Shown here in pieces: positions 9,111 through 18,295 of a stretch of DNA of 63,002 bases. The notes under the pieces are model-generated. The model had not been told where the DNA came from and searched no databases. It was given only the letters and a program-made list of their open reading frames with translations. Source of the stretch: HGM04593 sp045646845 (GTDB taxonomy: Bacteria > Bacteroidota > Bacteroidia > Bacteroidales > Bacteroidaceae); NCBI GenBank assembly GCA_045646845.1, contig JAZRLO010000011.1:1-63002 (forward strand), written 5' to 3'. A program made the position numbers and the translations under genes. Each line of letters begins with the position of its first letter. The first letter of the stretch is position 1.

Positions 9111-10277
9111 TCAATATCTGAAAGTTCCGTAAGGGCTTTCTATTATAAGTTCGTTCTTTTCGGCCTCTTCGACGCGTCCGATAATCTGTGCGTCAACACC
9201 GAAACTCTTGCTTATCGCTATAATCTCTTCGGCATGCTCGGGGCTTACATATACCTCAAGCCTATGACCCATGTTGAATACCTTGTACATCTCGGCCCAA
9301 TCGGTTCCGCTCTGCTCCTTTATTGTCTTGAAAAGTGGTGGAATGGGGAATAGATTGTCTTTTATAACTCTTTTGTTCTCAACAAAGTGCATTACTTTTG
9401 TTTGCGCACCTCCTGAGCAGTGTACCATTCCGTGAATCTCCGGGCGCAGTGCATCGAGAATCTTTTTTACTATAGGGGCGTATGTCCTTGTGGGCGACAG
9501 CACGAGTTTGCCGGCGTCAAGCGGAGAGTCCTCCACCTTGTCGGTCAGCTTCAAGCCACCAGAATAAATCAGTTCTGCCGGGACGCCCTTGTCGTAGCTC
9601 TCGGGGTAATTTTCTGCCAGGTATTTGCTGAACACGTCGTGACGCGCCGATGTAAGACCGTTGCTTCCCATGCCGCCGTTATACTCTTTCTCGTATGTGG
9701 CCTGTCCGTATGAAGCCAATCCTACGATTACGTCTCCAGCGGCGATGTTGGCGTTGTCTATGACGTCACTGCGCTTCATGCGGCAAGTGACGGTGCTGTC
9801 AACGATTATTGTGCGTACAAGGTCGCCTACGTCGGCTGTTTCGCCTCCTGTGGCATATACGCCTACGCCCATTTCTCTCAGTTCTGCAAGCAGCTCGTCC
9901 GTGCCGTTGATTATTGCCGAAATAACCTCGCCCGGAACCAGCAGCTTGTTGCGGCCAATGGTTGACGATACCAATATGTTGTCAGTTGCGCCTACACAGA
10001 GAAGGTCGTCTATGTTCATTATGAGTGCGTCCTGCGCAATGCCCTTCCATACGGCAATGTCGCCCGTCTCCTTCCAGTAGAGGTAGGCCAGTGACGATTT
10101 TGTACCGGCACCGTCGGCATGCATAATGTTGCAATACTCAGGGTCTCCGCCGAGAATGTCGGGGATTATCTTGCAGAATGCTTTGGGATACAAGCCCTTG
10201 TCAATGTTCTTAATCGCGTTGTGTACATCCTCTTTTGATGCCGATACGCCGCGCATCATATACCTTTGGTCGCTCAT
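9111..10277 (-). CDS. purM: Phosphoribosylformylglycinamidine cyclo-ligase (AIR synthetase-like)
   Basis: 388 aa PurM/AIR synthetase fold; closes the imidazole ring to form 5-aminoimidazole ribonucleotide in purine synthesis. Visible motifs: HADGAGTKSSLAYLYW (nucleotide/metal region), DALIMNIDDLLCVGATDN, and GVYATGGETADVGDLVRT, the equivalent of the GGETAEM motif. It is longer than the classical ~345 aa enzyme, as usual for the Bacteroidota form, so substrate identity rests on the family. It is the first gene before prfA and pyrF and has a clear promoter upstream. Confidence 0.88.
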   Translation of the reverse strand: MSDQRYMMRGVSASKEDVHNAIKNIDKGLYPKAFCKIIPDILGGDPEYCNIMHADGAGTKSSLAYLYWKETGDIAVWKGIAQDALIMNIDDLLCVGATDNILVSSTIGRNKLLVPGEVISAIINGTDELLAELREMGVGVYATGGETADVGDLVRTIIVDSTVTCRMKRSDVIDNANIAAGDVIVGLASYGQATYEKEYNGGMGSNGLTSARHDVFSKYLAENYPESYDKGVPAELIYSGGLKLTDKVEDSPLDAGKLVLSPTRTYAPIVKKILDALRPEIHGMVHCSGGAQTKVMHFVENKRVIKDNLFPIPPLFKTIKEQSGTDWAEMYKVFNMGHRLEVYVSPEHAEEIIAISKSFGVDAQIIGRVEEAEKNELIIESPYGTFRY

Positions 10278-10316
10278 ATGTTGAATTTATTATTTGTTTT
10301 CTAACGCGAAGATAAT

Positions 10317-10347
10317 ATAAAACGCGCGAAAGGCAAAATAAAAGATG
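10317..10347 (-). promoter_or_regulatory. Promoter of the purM-prfA-pyrF group
   Basis: Minus-strand TTTG (10344-10347) and TATCTTCG (10317-10324) are separated by 19 bases, matching the Bacteroidota -33/-7 arrangement, about 40 bases upstream of the purM start. Confidence 0.6.
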
Positions 10348-10837
10348 TATTTTCGTTTCTGTCCGATTTTTCTAACTGCGGTTATTCTCTGTTTCCTTGA
10401 TTCTTGATAATTGTAGTATTATATTGTTTTTCAATGGCAAAATATGATGTTATTAATTTAAAACATTAAGTTCTGTTTTTCTTTCATATGAAACATTCTT
10501 GTGCTTTTTTGCGGTCGTATCCGAGTCTGTTGCAACTGGTAAGAAAGTGTGTTTTCCAGAGTGTTGTGGTGTATAATATTTTTGCATGTTTTGCCAATAA
10601 TTATGGCGAATAGTGTTGTTTTTCTTTACATGTTTATCTATGTGTCATTGTTTGGGTGATAATATGCGTAGTTGTCTGTTGGTTTTGCTTCCTTTTTTGT
10701 CATTTTAACATCTATATTTTTTATATTATCGGGTATTTTATCTATATTTGCAGATGTTTGCCGAAATGGCGATAATCGGTATTCTTGCCGGTGATTGATG
10801 CAGGGAGATTTATTATTAACCTATAATTTTTTTATCT
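10348..10837. other. AT-rich intergenic region with transporter promoter
   Basis: Divergent promoter region between purM and the peptide transporter. A plus-strand -7 box TATATTTG sits at 10743-10750, leaving a leader of nearly 90 bases before the transporter ATG. I see no ORF, tRNA or strong hairpin in the remaining sequence. Confidence 0.5.
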
Positions 10838-12352
10838 ATGTTTGAAGGACATCCTAAAGGTCTTTGGGCGTTAGCCCTTGCCAACACAGGTGAGCGTTTC
10901 GGCTACTACACCATGTTGGCTGTGTTCGTCATGTTCTTGCAGGCAAACTTCGGTTTCTCATCGGGTACTGCAGGTACAATTTATTCTACATTCCTTGGCC
11001 TTGTCTATTTCATGCCTCTCTTCGGCGGTATGGCTGCTGACAAGTTCGGCTTCGGCAAGATGGTAACAATCGGTATCACAATTATGTTCTTGGGATACGT
11101 GCTCCTTTCTTTGCCTCTCGGTAAGGAGACTGTAGCAATCATTGCTATGGGCGGTGCGTTGTTGCTCATCTCATTCGGTACAGGTCTTTTCAAGGGTAAC
11201 CTCCAGGTTATGGTCGGTAACCTCTATGATGATCCCAAGTATGCAAGTCGCCGTGATGCAGGTTTCAGTGTGTTCTACATGGCTATCAACATCGGTGCTA
11301 TGTTCGCCCCTGCCGCTGCAATCAAAATTATGGAATGGGCTCAGTCATCACTCGGTGTATCTGAGGCCGACTCTTACCACTTCGCATTTGCAGTAGCATG
11401 CGTTTCACTTATCTTCTCCATGGCTATCTACTATGCTTTCCGCAGCACATTCAGCCACACTGACGTGCGCAAGGGTGCAACTGCATCGGCTGAGGGTGAG
11501 GTCAAGGAGATTTCTCCGGCCGAGACCAAGGAGAGAATCATCTGTCTCTGTCTGGTGTTCGCTGTGGTAATCTTCTTCTGGATGGCATTCCACCAGAACG
11601 GTTCTACACTTACATTCTTTGCCCGTGACTATACAGCAACTACATCAACAGGTGTTCAGAGCATGGCTTTTGATGTGCTTAACCTTGTATTTGCCATCTT
11701 CATCGTTTACGGTCTATTCGGTATCTTCCAGAGCAAGACTGCCAAAGGAAGGGTGTTGTCAATCGCAGTTGTTGCAGCTGCTGTTGCAGGTCTTGTATAT
11801 AAATACATGTCATTGCCTGCTGAAACAGAGATCAGCGCTCCTATCTTCCAGCAGTTCAATGCTTGCTTCGTAGTTGCCTTGACTCCCGTTTCAATTGCAA
11901 TTTTCGGAGCTCTTGCGAAGAGAGGCAAAGAGCCTTCTGCTCCTATGAAGATTGGTTTGGGTATGTTGGTTGCCGCTATTGCATACGTGTTGCTCATCGT
12001 CGGTTCTATCGGCCTTGCAGCACCTCAGACAGGCGCAGACGGCCAGCCTATGCATATGGCTGACGTATCGGCAAACTGGTTGATATCTACATATCTTATC
12101 CTCACATTCGCCGAGTTGTTGCTTTCACCTATCGGTATCTCTTTCGTGAGCAAGGTGGCTCCTCCGAAGTACAAGGGTATGATGATGGGTGGCTGGTTCG
12201 TGGCTACGGCTATCGGTAACTTCCTTGTTGCTATCCCGGCTCTCATGTGGGGTTCTGAGTTGACAGTCGTTTGGGGCGTACTCGCAGGTATTTGCGTTGT
12301 TGCAGCTCTCTTCATCTTTGTCATCCTAAAGCGTCTCGAAAAGGTCGCTTGA
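10838..12352 (+). CDS. POT family proton-dependent peptide transporter
   Basis: 504 aa inner-membrane protein of the major facilitator superfamily, peptide (POT/PTR) branch. It should import di- and tripeptides with protons. The first helix carries ANTGERFGYYTM, matching the family ExxER-type signature region (here only the ER pair is evident), followed by FGGMAADKFGFGKM in loop 2-3, and many hydrophobic segments follow through the C-terminus. The gene stands alone with its own promoter and a strong terminator just downstream (12378-12410). Confidence 0.92.
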   Translation: MFEGHPKGLWALALANTGERFGYYTMLAVFVMFLQANFGFSSGTAGTIYSTFLGLVYFMPLFGGMAADKFGFGKMVTIGITIMFLGYVLLSLPLGKETVAIIAMGGALLLISFGTGLFKGNLQVMVGNLYDDPKYASRRDAGFSVFYMAINIGAMFAPAAAIKIMEWAQSSLGVSEADSYHFAFAVACVSLIFSMAIYYAFRSTFSHTDVRKGATASAEGEVKEISPAETKERIICLCLVFAVVIFFWMAFHQNGSTLTFFARDYTATTSTGVQSMAFDVLNLVFAIFIVYGLFGIFQSKTAKGRVLSIAVVAAAVAGLVYKYMSLPAETEISAPIFQQFNACFVVALTPVSIAIFGALAKRGKEPSAPMKIGLGMLVAAIAYVLLIVGSIGLAAPQTGADGQPMHMADVSANWLISTYLILTFAELLLSPIGISFVSKVAPPKYKGMMMGGWFVATAIGNFLVAIPALMWGSELTVVWGVLAGICVVAALFIFVILKRLEKVA

Positions 12353-12377
12353 TGACATAGTGATTGACATATATACG

Positions 12378-12410
12378 GATGCGGAGTTTTGTGCTCCGCA
12401 TCTTTTTTTG
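12378..12410 (+). terminator. Intrinsic terminator after the peptide transporter
   Basis: Perfect 9-bp arms GATGCGGAG and CTCCGCATC enclose a 7-base loop and are followed by seven T. Confidence 0.9.
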
Positions 12411-12731
12411 TATCCGTTCGCTGCATCCTCTTGCATCCGTATCCACTTCACGCTGTTGTGCCGCTTGTCTTTTTCCCCTTCGGAAACCGTGAGAGTTGGT
12501 TAAATCTGCTTGTCGGTTTCATAAAAAATGTTATAGCACTTGCCTTTTGAATATCTTTTCATAAATTTGTGAACGAGGTTTGTGATGAGAGGCTACATAG
12601 TGGTTCTCCGATGACAAAACTTTTGTCATTCTAAACACAGTGAAGAATCTCTATCCCTCATGTGAAAATGAGACAAACGGTTTAAAACCCTCATCACGGT
12701 AACCCCGGTGACGCAATACCATAAATATGAA
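12411..12731. other. Intergenic region with lplA promoter and degenerate hairpin repeat
   Basis: Contains a promoter-like pair TTG (12540-12542) and TAAATTTG (12562-12569), 19 bases apart. At about 12613-12676 there is a degenerate copy of the dispersed TGTCATCCTGAGCG...GAAGGATCT repeat (here TGTCATTCTAAACACAGTG then AAGAATCT). It lies in the leader of the lplA-gcv operon. No further gene seen. Confidence 0.5.
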
Positions 12732-13706
12732 ATGGTTTATGTAGGACTTCCAACCGATGAGCAATACAGCCTGCCGTTCTATCTTGCAATGGAGGAGTAT
12801 GTTGCACGGGAACTTCCCGCGCAGGACTACTTTTTTATCTGGCAAGTGGAACCAACGGTCATCTTTGGCAGGAACCAGCTTGTTGACAGCGAAGTCGATA
12901 CGCGTTATTGCAAGGAGAACGGAATCGAGTTCTATCGCCGCAAGAGCGGTGGCGGCTGTGTCTATGCCGACAGGAGCAACCTCATGCTCTCGTACATCAC
13001 TCCCGGTACCAATGTTAATTTTACTTTCAACCGCTATATGCTCATGGTGGGTACCGCCCTGCAGCGTCTGGGTGTGGATGCGCGCACGTCGGGCCGTAAC
13101 GACATTCTTGTTGACGGCCGTAAGGTGTCGGGAAACGCCTTCTATCATCTTCCGCAGAGGAGCATAGTTCATGGGACAATGCTCTACGACACCAATCTGG
13201 AGCACATGGCGCGCGCCACCACTCCTTCAGACACTAAACTCAAAAGCAAGGGCGTACAGTCAGTACGTCAGCACGTAACTACACTCAACGGCTATATATC
13301 TCTCTCTTTGGATGAACTGAAGGATTATCTTCGTGAAAGTCTCTGCGACTCTGCGTACGTGCTTGGAGAGAGTGACATCGCTGCAATAAAAGAGATAGAA
13401 AAAGGGTATTACCGTCCTGAATTCATCTATGGCAACAATCCAGCCTTTTCCCTTGTCAAGAGCGGGCGCATCGAGGGCGTGGGAGAATTCAAGGTGAGTC
13501 TTGACGTGAAGAACGGCATTATACGCGATGCGAATCTTGCCGGAGACTTCTTCATTGTAGGCGACATCGACTCCATGCTCCTTTCAGGACTCAAAGGCAT
13601 TCTCTTTGAGAGAGAGGCCGTGGAAAAGGCACTTGACGGCATTGACTGCAGTGCCGTAATAATGAACTTGAAGAAAGAACAACTTATAAACTTATTATTC
13701 AACTGA
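12732..13706 (+). CDS. lplA: Lipoate--protein ligase
   Basis: 324 aa. Attaches lipoate to a conserved lysine on acceptor proteins. The LplA signature region is clear: IFGRNQLVDSEV, then RRKSGGGCVYAD (lipoyl-AMP binding), with a C-terminal accessory domain. I chose the ATG at 12732; an in-frame GTG at 12708 would add eight residues. The stop is three bases before gcvT. Position at the head of the glycine cleavage operon indicates that its main target is GcvH encoded two genes downstream. Confidence 0.94.
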   Translation: MVYVGLPTDEQYSLPFYLAMEEYVARELPAQDYFFIWQVEPTVIFGRNQLVDSEVDTRYCKENGIEFYRRKSGGGCVYADRSNLMLSYITPGTNVNFTFNRYMLMVGTALQRLGVDARTSGRNDILVDGRKVSGNAFYHLPQRSIVHGTMLYDTNLEHMARATTPSDTKLKSKGVQSVRQHVTTLNGYISLSLDELKDYLRESLCDSAYVLGESDIAAIKEIEKGYYRPEFIYGNNPAFSLVKSGRIEGVGEFKVSLDVKNGIIRDANLAGDFFIVGDIDSMLLSGLKGILFEREAVEKALDGIDCSAVIMNLKKEQLINLLFN

Positions 13707-13709
13707 CCT

Positions 13710-14798
13710 ATGGAAAATAAAAGAACATGTCTCTATGACAAACACGTGGCTTTGGGTGCCTTGATAAGCCCTTTCGGCGGCTTTGACATGCCAATCCAGT
13801 ACACAAACATCGTAGATGAGCACAATGCTGTGCGCCAGGCATGCGGAATATTCGACGTATCTCACATGGGCGAGGTGCTTGTGACCGGTTCTGAGAGCGA
13901 AGCTTTCGTGAACTATATATTCACAAACGACATAACTGATGCCCCGGACGGCAAGATATTCTACGGAATGATGTGCCACGAAACAGGCGGTGTCGTTGAC
14001 GACCTTCTTGTTTACAGAATGAGCGAGAACCGCTATTTCCTTGTAATCAACGCATCGAACATCGACAAGGACGTAGCCTGGATAACAGAACAGGCAAAGA
14101 ATTTCGACGTTGTAGTGGAGAACCAGAGCGAGAAGTACGGTGAGGTGGCCGTGCAGGGTCCCAAGACCGAAGAGATAGTTGAGCGCGTGTTGGGAATACA
14201 TTGCAGCGACCTGTTGTTCTACACCTGCAAGGAGGTTGAATACAATGGCGAGACAATCATAATAAGCCGCACAGGTTACACGGGTGAGGACGGTTTCGAA
14301 CTTTACGGCTCACACGCCTTTACCGTCGAGGTGTGGGATAAACTGGTAGGTTGTGGCGAGGTAAAACCATGTGGCCTCGGTTGCCGCGATACTCTCCGCT
14401 TCGAGGTTGGTCTGCCGCTCTACGGTGACGAACTCACCGATGAGATTACCCCTCTCGAGGCAGGTCTGGGCATGTTCGCCAAGCTCGACAAGGAGTTTAT
14501 CGGACGCGATGCTCTTGCAGCTCAGAAGACCGACGGTCTCAAACGTAAGATTGTAGGCATAGAACTCAAGGACAAGGCAATTCCGCGTCATGGCTACGAG
14601 GTGGAGGCCGACGGCAAAGTTATCGGTGTTGTCACAACCGGCTATAACTCAATCTCCACAGGCAAGAGCGTATGTATGGCAATGCTCGACATCGACTACA
14701 CAAAGCTCGGTACAGAGGTCGCAGTACGCATACGCAAGAAGGTGTTCCCGGGTGTGGTCACTAAGAAACGTTTCTACGACAAGAACTACAAGAAATAA
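13710..14798 (+). CDS. gcvT: Glycine cleavage system T protein (aminomethyltransferase)
   Basis: 362 aa. Takes the aminomethyl group from lipoyl-GcvH, releases ammonia and makes methylene-tetrahydrofolate. Recognisable features: N-terminal FGGFDMPIQYTNIVDEHNAV, the folate-site region FDVSHMGEV, and the C-terminal barrel segment VTTGYNSISTGKSVCMAML. Three bases separate it from lplA. A 124-base gap follows before gcvH and holds a hairpin repeat. Confidence 0.97.
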   Translation: MENKRTCLYDKHVALGALISPFGGFDMPIQYTNIVDEHNAVRQACGIFDVSHMGEVLVTGSESEAFVNYIFTNDITDAPDGKIFYGMMCHETGGVVDDLLVYRMSENRYFLVINASNIDKDVAWITEQAKNFDVVVENQSEKYGEVAVQGPKTEEIVERVLGIHCSDLLFYTCKEVEYNGETIIISRTGYTGEDGFELYGSHAFTVEVWDKLVGCGEVKPCGLGCRDTLRFEVGLPLYGDELTDEITPLEAGLGMFAKLDKEFIGRDALAAQKTDGLKRKIVGIELKDKAIPRHGYEVEADGKVIGVVTTGYNSISTGKSVCMAMLDIDYTKLGTEVAVRIRKKVFPGVVTKKRFYDKNYKK

Positions 14799-14810
14799 CA
14801 ACTTCCCTGT

Positions 14811-14865
14811 GTTATCCTGAGCGTAGTGAAGGATCTTTGAGATACTTCGTTTCATTCAGTGTTAC
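14811..14865. repeat. Hairpin repeat (CCTGAGCG family) between gcvT and gcvH
   Basis: Left arm 14811-14836 (GTTATCCTGAGCGTAGTGAA then GGATCT) and right arm 14840-14865 form a long imperfect hairpin with a three-base loop. The same family occurs at 34223-34297 and, degenerate, near 12613 and 37010. Its place inside the gcv operon suggests an mRNA-stability or polarity effect, which is inference. Confidence 0.65.
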
Positions 14866-14922
14866 AAACACAGAATAGCAAATGACAATAAACTTAATAA
14901 CTAACCATAAAAACTTATAATT

Positions 14923-15303
14923 ATGAGCACAATTTTGGAAGGACTCTATTATGCAGAGTCACACGAGTATGTAAAGGTCGAGGGTGAATACGGCTATGTA
15001 GGTATTACCGATTATGCACAGCACGAGCTCGGCAACGTGGTTTATGTTGACATGCCCGATGTTGACGACGAGGTGACTGCAGGTGAAGATTTCGGTGCTG
15101 TTGAGAGCGTGAAGGCTGCCAGCGACCTTATCTCCCCGGTAAGCGGTACTGTAGTTGAGGTGAACGAGGCACTCAATGACAATCCCGAACTTGTGAACAG
15201 CGACCCGTATGCAAACTGGATAATTAAGGTTCAGCTGTCTGACCCTGCCGAGGTTGAGAATCTTATGGATGCGGCCGGGTATAAGGCTGCTATCGGCGAG
15301 TGA
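14923..15303 (+). CDS. gcvH: Glycine cleavage system H protein
   Basis: 126 aa lipoyl carrier that shuttles the aminomethyl intermediate between the P and T proteins. The lipoylation lysine lies in GAVESVKAASDLISPVSG, in the usual context ESVKA. N-terminal segments ESHEYVKVEGEYGYVGITDY and LGNVVYVDMPD match the family, as does the length. It is flanked by gcvT and gcvPA, and lplA at the head of the operon probably lipoylates it. Confidence 0.98.
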   Translation: MSTILEGLYYAESHEYVKVEGEYGYVGITDYAQHELGNVVYVDMPDVDDEVTAGEDFGAVESVKAASDLISPVSGTVVEVNEALNDNPELVNSDPYANWIIKVQLSDPAEVENLMDAAGYKAAIGE

Positions 15304-15358
15304 TGATTGAAAATTCACTTCCAAGATTTTTCTATTAAGAATTCTATCCTTTTTGACT

Positions 15359-16675
15359 ATGAAATATTTCCCTCATACCCAACAGGATATAGAACAGATG
15401 CTTGCCGTTGCAGGTGTGAAGTCGCTCGACGAACTCTTTGGAGAGATACCTCAGCAGCTTCTGTTCAATAAGGAATTCAATATCCCCGAGGCTATGTCCG
15501 AGGTTGAGATAAGGAATTACTTTGAAGCACTCGGCAAGCGCAATGCCAACCTTGTCTGCTTTGCTGGTGCAGGTGTCGAGGACCACTATTCGCCATCAGT
15601 GATTGCCCCAATAATATCACGCGGCGAATTCCTGACTGCTTACACGCCGTATCAGCCCGAAATTTCACAGGGAACACTGCAGTATATCTTCGAATATCAG
15701 TCGATGATATGCGAACTCACCGGCATGGATGTCACGAACGCATCGATGTATGACGGTACTACAGCTACCGCCGAAGCCATGATGATGTGCGTCTCAATAG
15801 CAAAGAAACGCAACAAGGTGCTTGTATCGGCAACAGTTGACCCCAAGGTAAAGCGCGTCGTGGAGACATACGCCAAGTATCAGGGGGTAACAGTGGATAC
15901 CGTTGCTGAGAAAGACGGTGTTACCGACCTTGCCGACCTTGAGACGAAACTTGCCGCCGATGATGTGGCAGGCGTGATACTCGCCCAGCCCAACTACTAC
16001 GGTATTGTTGAGGATTACAGCGGAGTGGCAGACATGTGTCATGCCAGAAAAGCGCAGTTTGTAATGAATGCCAAACTGTCAACTCTGGCGGTATTGAAGA
16101 CACCCGCAGAGTGGGGCGCGGATATCGCTTGCGGCGATGCCCAGTCATTGGGTATCCCCATGACATACGGTGGTCCGTACGTGGGTTATCTTGCATGCGT
16201 GAATGCACATGTCCGCAAGCTCCCCGGACGCATAGTCGGTGCAACTACCGATGTTGACGGGAAACGTGCCTTCGTGCTCACGCTTCAGGCGCGCGAGCAG
16301 CATATACGCCGTGAGAAAGCGAACAGCAACATCTGTTCCAACCAGTCGCTCATGGCGCTCTATGTCACCATATACATGTCTGTAATGGGGCACAAGGGCC
16401 TGAAAGAGGCCTGCTGCCTCTCTTATAGCGGTGCCCATTATCTTGCCGAACAGCTTGTCGCTACAGGCAAGTGCAGCATGCTCTATGACCAGCCGTTCTT
16501 CAATGAGTTCGCCGTAAAGACAACTGTTCCTGCAGCCAAGGTTCAGGAAGCGTTGTTGGCCGAAGGTATCCTTGGCGGTGTACGCATTGACGGAGACGCT
16601 ATTCTCTTCTGCGTTACCGAACAGCGTACCAAAGAGGAGATTGACAGGCTTGTAGAAACAGTCGCTAATATTTAA
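15359..16675 (+). CDS. gcvPA: Glycine dehydrogenase (decarboxylating) subunit 1
   Basis: 438 aa N-terminal half of the P protein, which with GcvPB decarboxylates glycine using pyridoxal phosphate. It starts MKYFPHTQQDIEQML; the ATG at 15359 is preferred over an in-frame TTG two codons upstream. Conserved features include the fold-type I segments ASMYDGTTATAEAM and GGPYVGYLA and the basic run QAREQHIRREKANSNICS. The split P protein is a normal arrangement in many bacteria. gcvPB follows after 15 bases. Confidence 0.97.
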   Translation: MKYFPHTQQDIEQMLAVAGVKSLDELFGEIPQQLLFNKEFNIPEAMSEVEIRNYFEALGKRNANLVCFAGAGVEDHYSPSVIAPIISRGEFLTAYTPYQPEISQGTLQYIFEYQSMICELTGMDVTNASMYDGTTATAEAMMMCVSIAKKRNKVLVSATVDPKVKRVVETYAKYQGVTVDTVAEKDGVTDLADLETKLAADDVAGVILAQPNYYGIVEDYSGVADMCHARKAQFVMNAKLSTLAVLKTPAEWGADIACGDAQSLGIPMTYGGPYVGYLACVNAHVRKLPGRIVGATTDVDGKRAFVLTLQAREQHIRREKANSNICSNQSLMALYVTIYMSVMGHKGLKEACCLSYSGAHYLAEQLVATGKCSMLYDQPFFNEFAVKTTVPAAKVQEALLAEGILGGVRIDGDAILFCVTEQRTKEEIDRLVETVANI

Positions 16676-16690
16676 TAAGGAGGATATGCT

Positions 16691-18157
16691 ATGATACGCA
16701 ATTATGACAAATTGATTTTTGAGCTCTCAAAAGAGGGCAGAGTAGGATATTCCCTCCCAAAGAACGGACTTAAGGAGAAGTATTGTCCTTGCCAGTTACC
16801 ATCTGTACTCAAACGTGAGTCGAAGCCCGAACTTCCCGAGGTTACAGAGTTTGACGTGGTTCGCCACTTCACCAATCTCTCGAACAAGAACTTCAGCGTC
16901 GATACAGGTTTCTATCCTTTGGGCAGCTGTACCATGAAATATAACCCGCGCATCAACGAAGAGATAAGCGCATTGCCTTCATTCGCACGCCTGCATCCGT
17001 CAGTACCTGCCGATGCAGCGCAAGGAGCTCTCGAGGTATATTACAATCTGGCAGAATCGCTTTCAGAACTGAGCGGTCTTTCGGCATTCACACTTAATCC
17101 ATATGCCGGTGCTCACGGCGAACTTACCGGTCTCATGATCATGCGCTCATACCACTTGCAGCGCGGAGATACCAAGCGAACGAAGGTGATTGTCCCCGAC
17201 AGTGCGCACGGTACAAATCCCGCAAGTGCTGCTGTGTGCGGCCTTCAGATAGTCGAAGTGAAATCGACTCCTAACGGAACGGTCGATGTCGAGGACCTGA
17301 AGCCTCTGCTCGATGATACCATTGCAGGCATAATGATGACCAACCCGAACACTTTGGGTATATTCGAGACCGAAATTCCCGAAATTGCACGTCTTGTACA
17401 CGAATGCGGTGGTTTGCTCTATTACGATGGAGCCAACCTCAATGCTGTGCTCGGCAAGTGCCGTCCCGGTGATATGGGCTTCGACATTATGCACATAAAC
17501 CTTCACAAGACATTCTCCACACCTCACGGCGGCGGCGGTCCCGGTGACGGTCCTGTCGGTGTACGTGCCGGTCTTGAACCGTTGCTCCCAAATCCGCAGG
17601 TGAAGAGGGATGCCGAAGGTAAGTTCTACATCGATACCGATGAAAAATCGGCGGGTTACGTATCGAACTTCCTCGGCAATTTCGGAGTGCTGTTGCGCGC
17701 ATATACATACATCCTCACTCTCGGCCGCGAGAACGTGAAGATGGTAGGTCCGCTTGCCGTGCTCAATGCCAACTACGTGAAGGAGTCGTTGAAGAACGAT
17801 TACTATTTGCCCATCGAGGGTATATGCAAGCACGAGTTCGTGTTCGATGGCCTCGCCGACAAATCGACAGGAGTCACTACGCTCGACATTGCAAAGAGAC
17901 TGCTCGACTACGGCTATCACGCACCTACAATCTACTTCCCGCTCCTGTTCCACCAGAGCATCATGATTGAGCCTACGGAGACGGAGAGCAAAGAGACGCT
18001 CGATGAGTTCATCGCGGTGATGAAGAAGGTTGCAAAGGAGGCTATCGAGGACCCTGAAACAGTGAAGAACGCACCGCACAGTACACCTGTCCGCCGTTTG
18101 GACGAGACAACGGCTGCGCGTTTCCCAAAAACGACTTATAAACAGTTGAAAGGGTGA
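16691..18157 (+). CDS. gcvPB: Glycine dehydrogenase (decarboxylating) subunit 2
   Basis: 488 aa C-terminal half of the P protein, carrying the pyridoxal phosphate lysine in NLHKTFSTPHGGGGPGDGPVG (the Lys of LHKTF). Upstream motifs include YPLGSCTMKYNP and DSAHGTNPASAA. Together the operon lplA-gcvT-gcvH-gcvPA-gcvPB encodes the glycine-specific parts of the cleavage system plus its lipoylation enzyme; the shared L protein (dihydrolipoyl dehydrogenase) is not in this window. A strong hairpin terminator follows. Confidence 0.97.
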   Translation: MIRNYDKLIFELSKEGRVGYSLPKNGLKEKYCPCQLPSVLKRESKPELPEVTEFDVVRHFTNLSNKNFSVDTGFYPLGSCTMKYNPRINEEISALPSFARLHPSVPADAAQGALEVYYNLAESLSELSGLSAFTLNPYAGAHGELTGLMIMRSYHLQRGDTKRTKVIVPDSAHGTNPASAAVCGLQIVEVKSTPNGTVDVEDLKPLLDDTIAGIMMTNPNTLGIFETEIPEIARLVHECGGLLYYDGANLNAVLGKCRPGDMGFDIMHINLHKTFSTPHGGGGPGDGPVGVRAGLEPLLPNPQVKRDAEGKFYIDTDEKSAGYVSNFLGNFGVLLRAYTYILTLGRENVKMVGPLAVLNANYVKESLKNDYYLPIEGICKHEFVFDGLADKSTGVTTLDIAKRLLDYGYHAPTIYFPLLFHQSIMIEPTETESKETLDEFIAVMKKVAKEAIEDPETVKNAPHSTPVRRLDETTAARFPKTTYKQLKG

Positions 18158-18240
18158 TAACCGGGAAGTGACCACTGAAATCACAATGGTTTCGGTAGCG
18201 ACAATCGCGATGTTGTCGTGGATATATTGAAATGAAACAA

Positions 18241-18281
18241 AGCGGGTGACCCATTTTACTTTGGGTCACCCGCTTGAGTTT
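18241..18281. terminator. Bidirectional terminator between gcvPB and aldehyde dehydrogenase
   Basis: Perfect 13-bp arms AGCGGGTGACCCA (18241-18253) and TGGGTCACCCGCT (18262-18274) with a T-rich tail on the plus strand, placed between two convergent genes. Confidence 0.85.
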
Positions 18282-18295
18282 TTATCTACTTTGTC

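Noticed and set aside
15359..18157. Two adjacent glycine dehydrogenase halves as a possible split pseudogene
   Set aside because: The two-subunit form is common and both halves are complete.
17147..18184. 345-codon minus-strand open frame
   Set aside because: Lies wholly antisense to gcvPB, whose protein is certain; the frame is a by-product of its codon use and matches no family.
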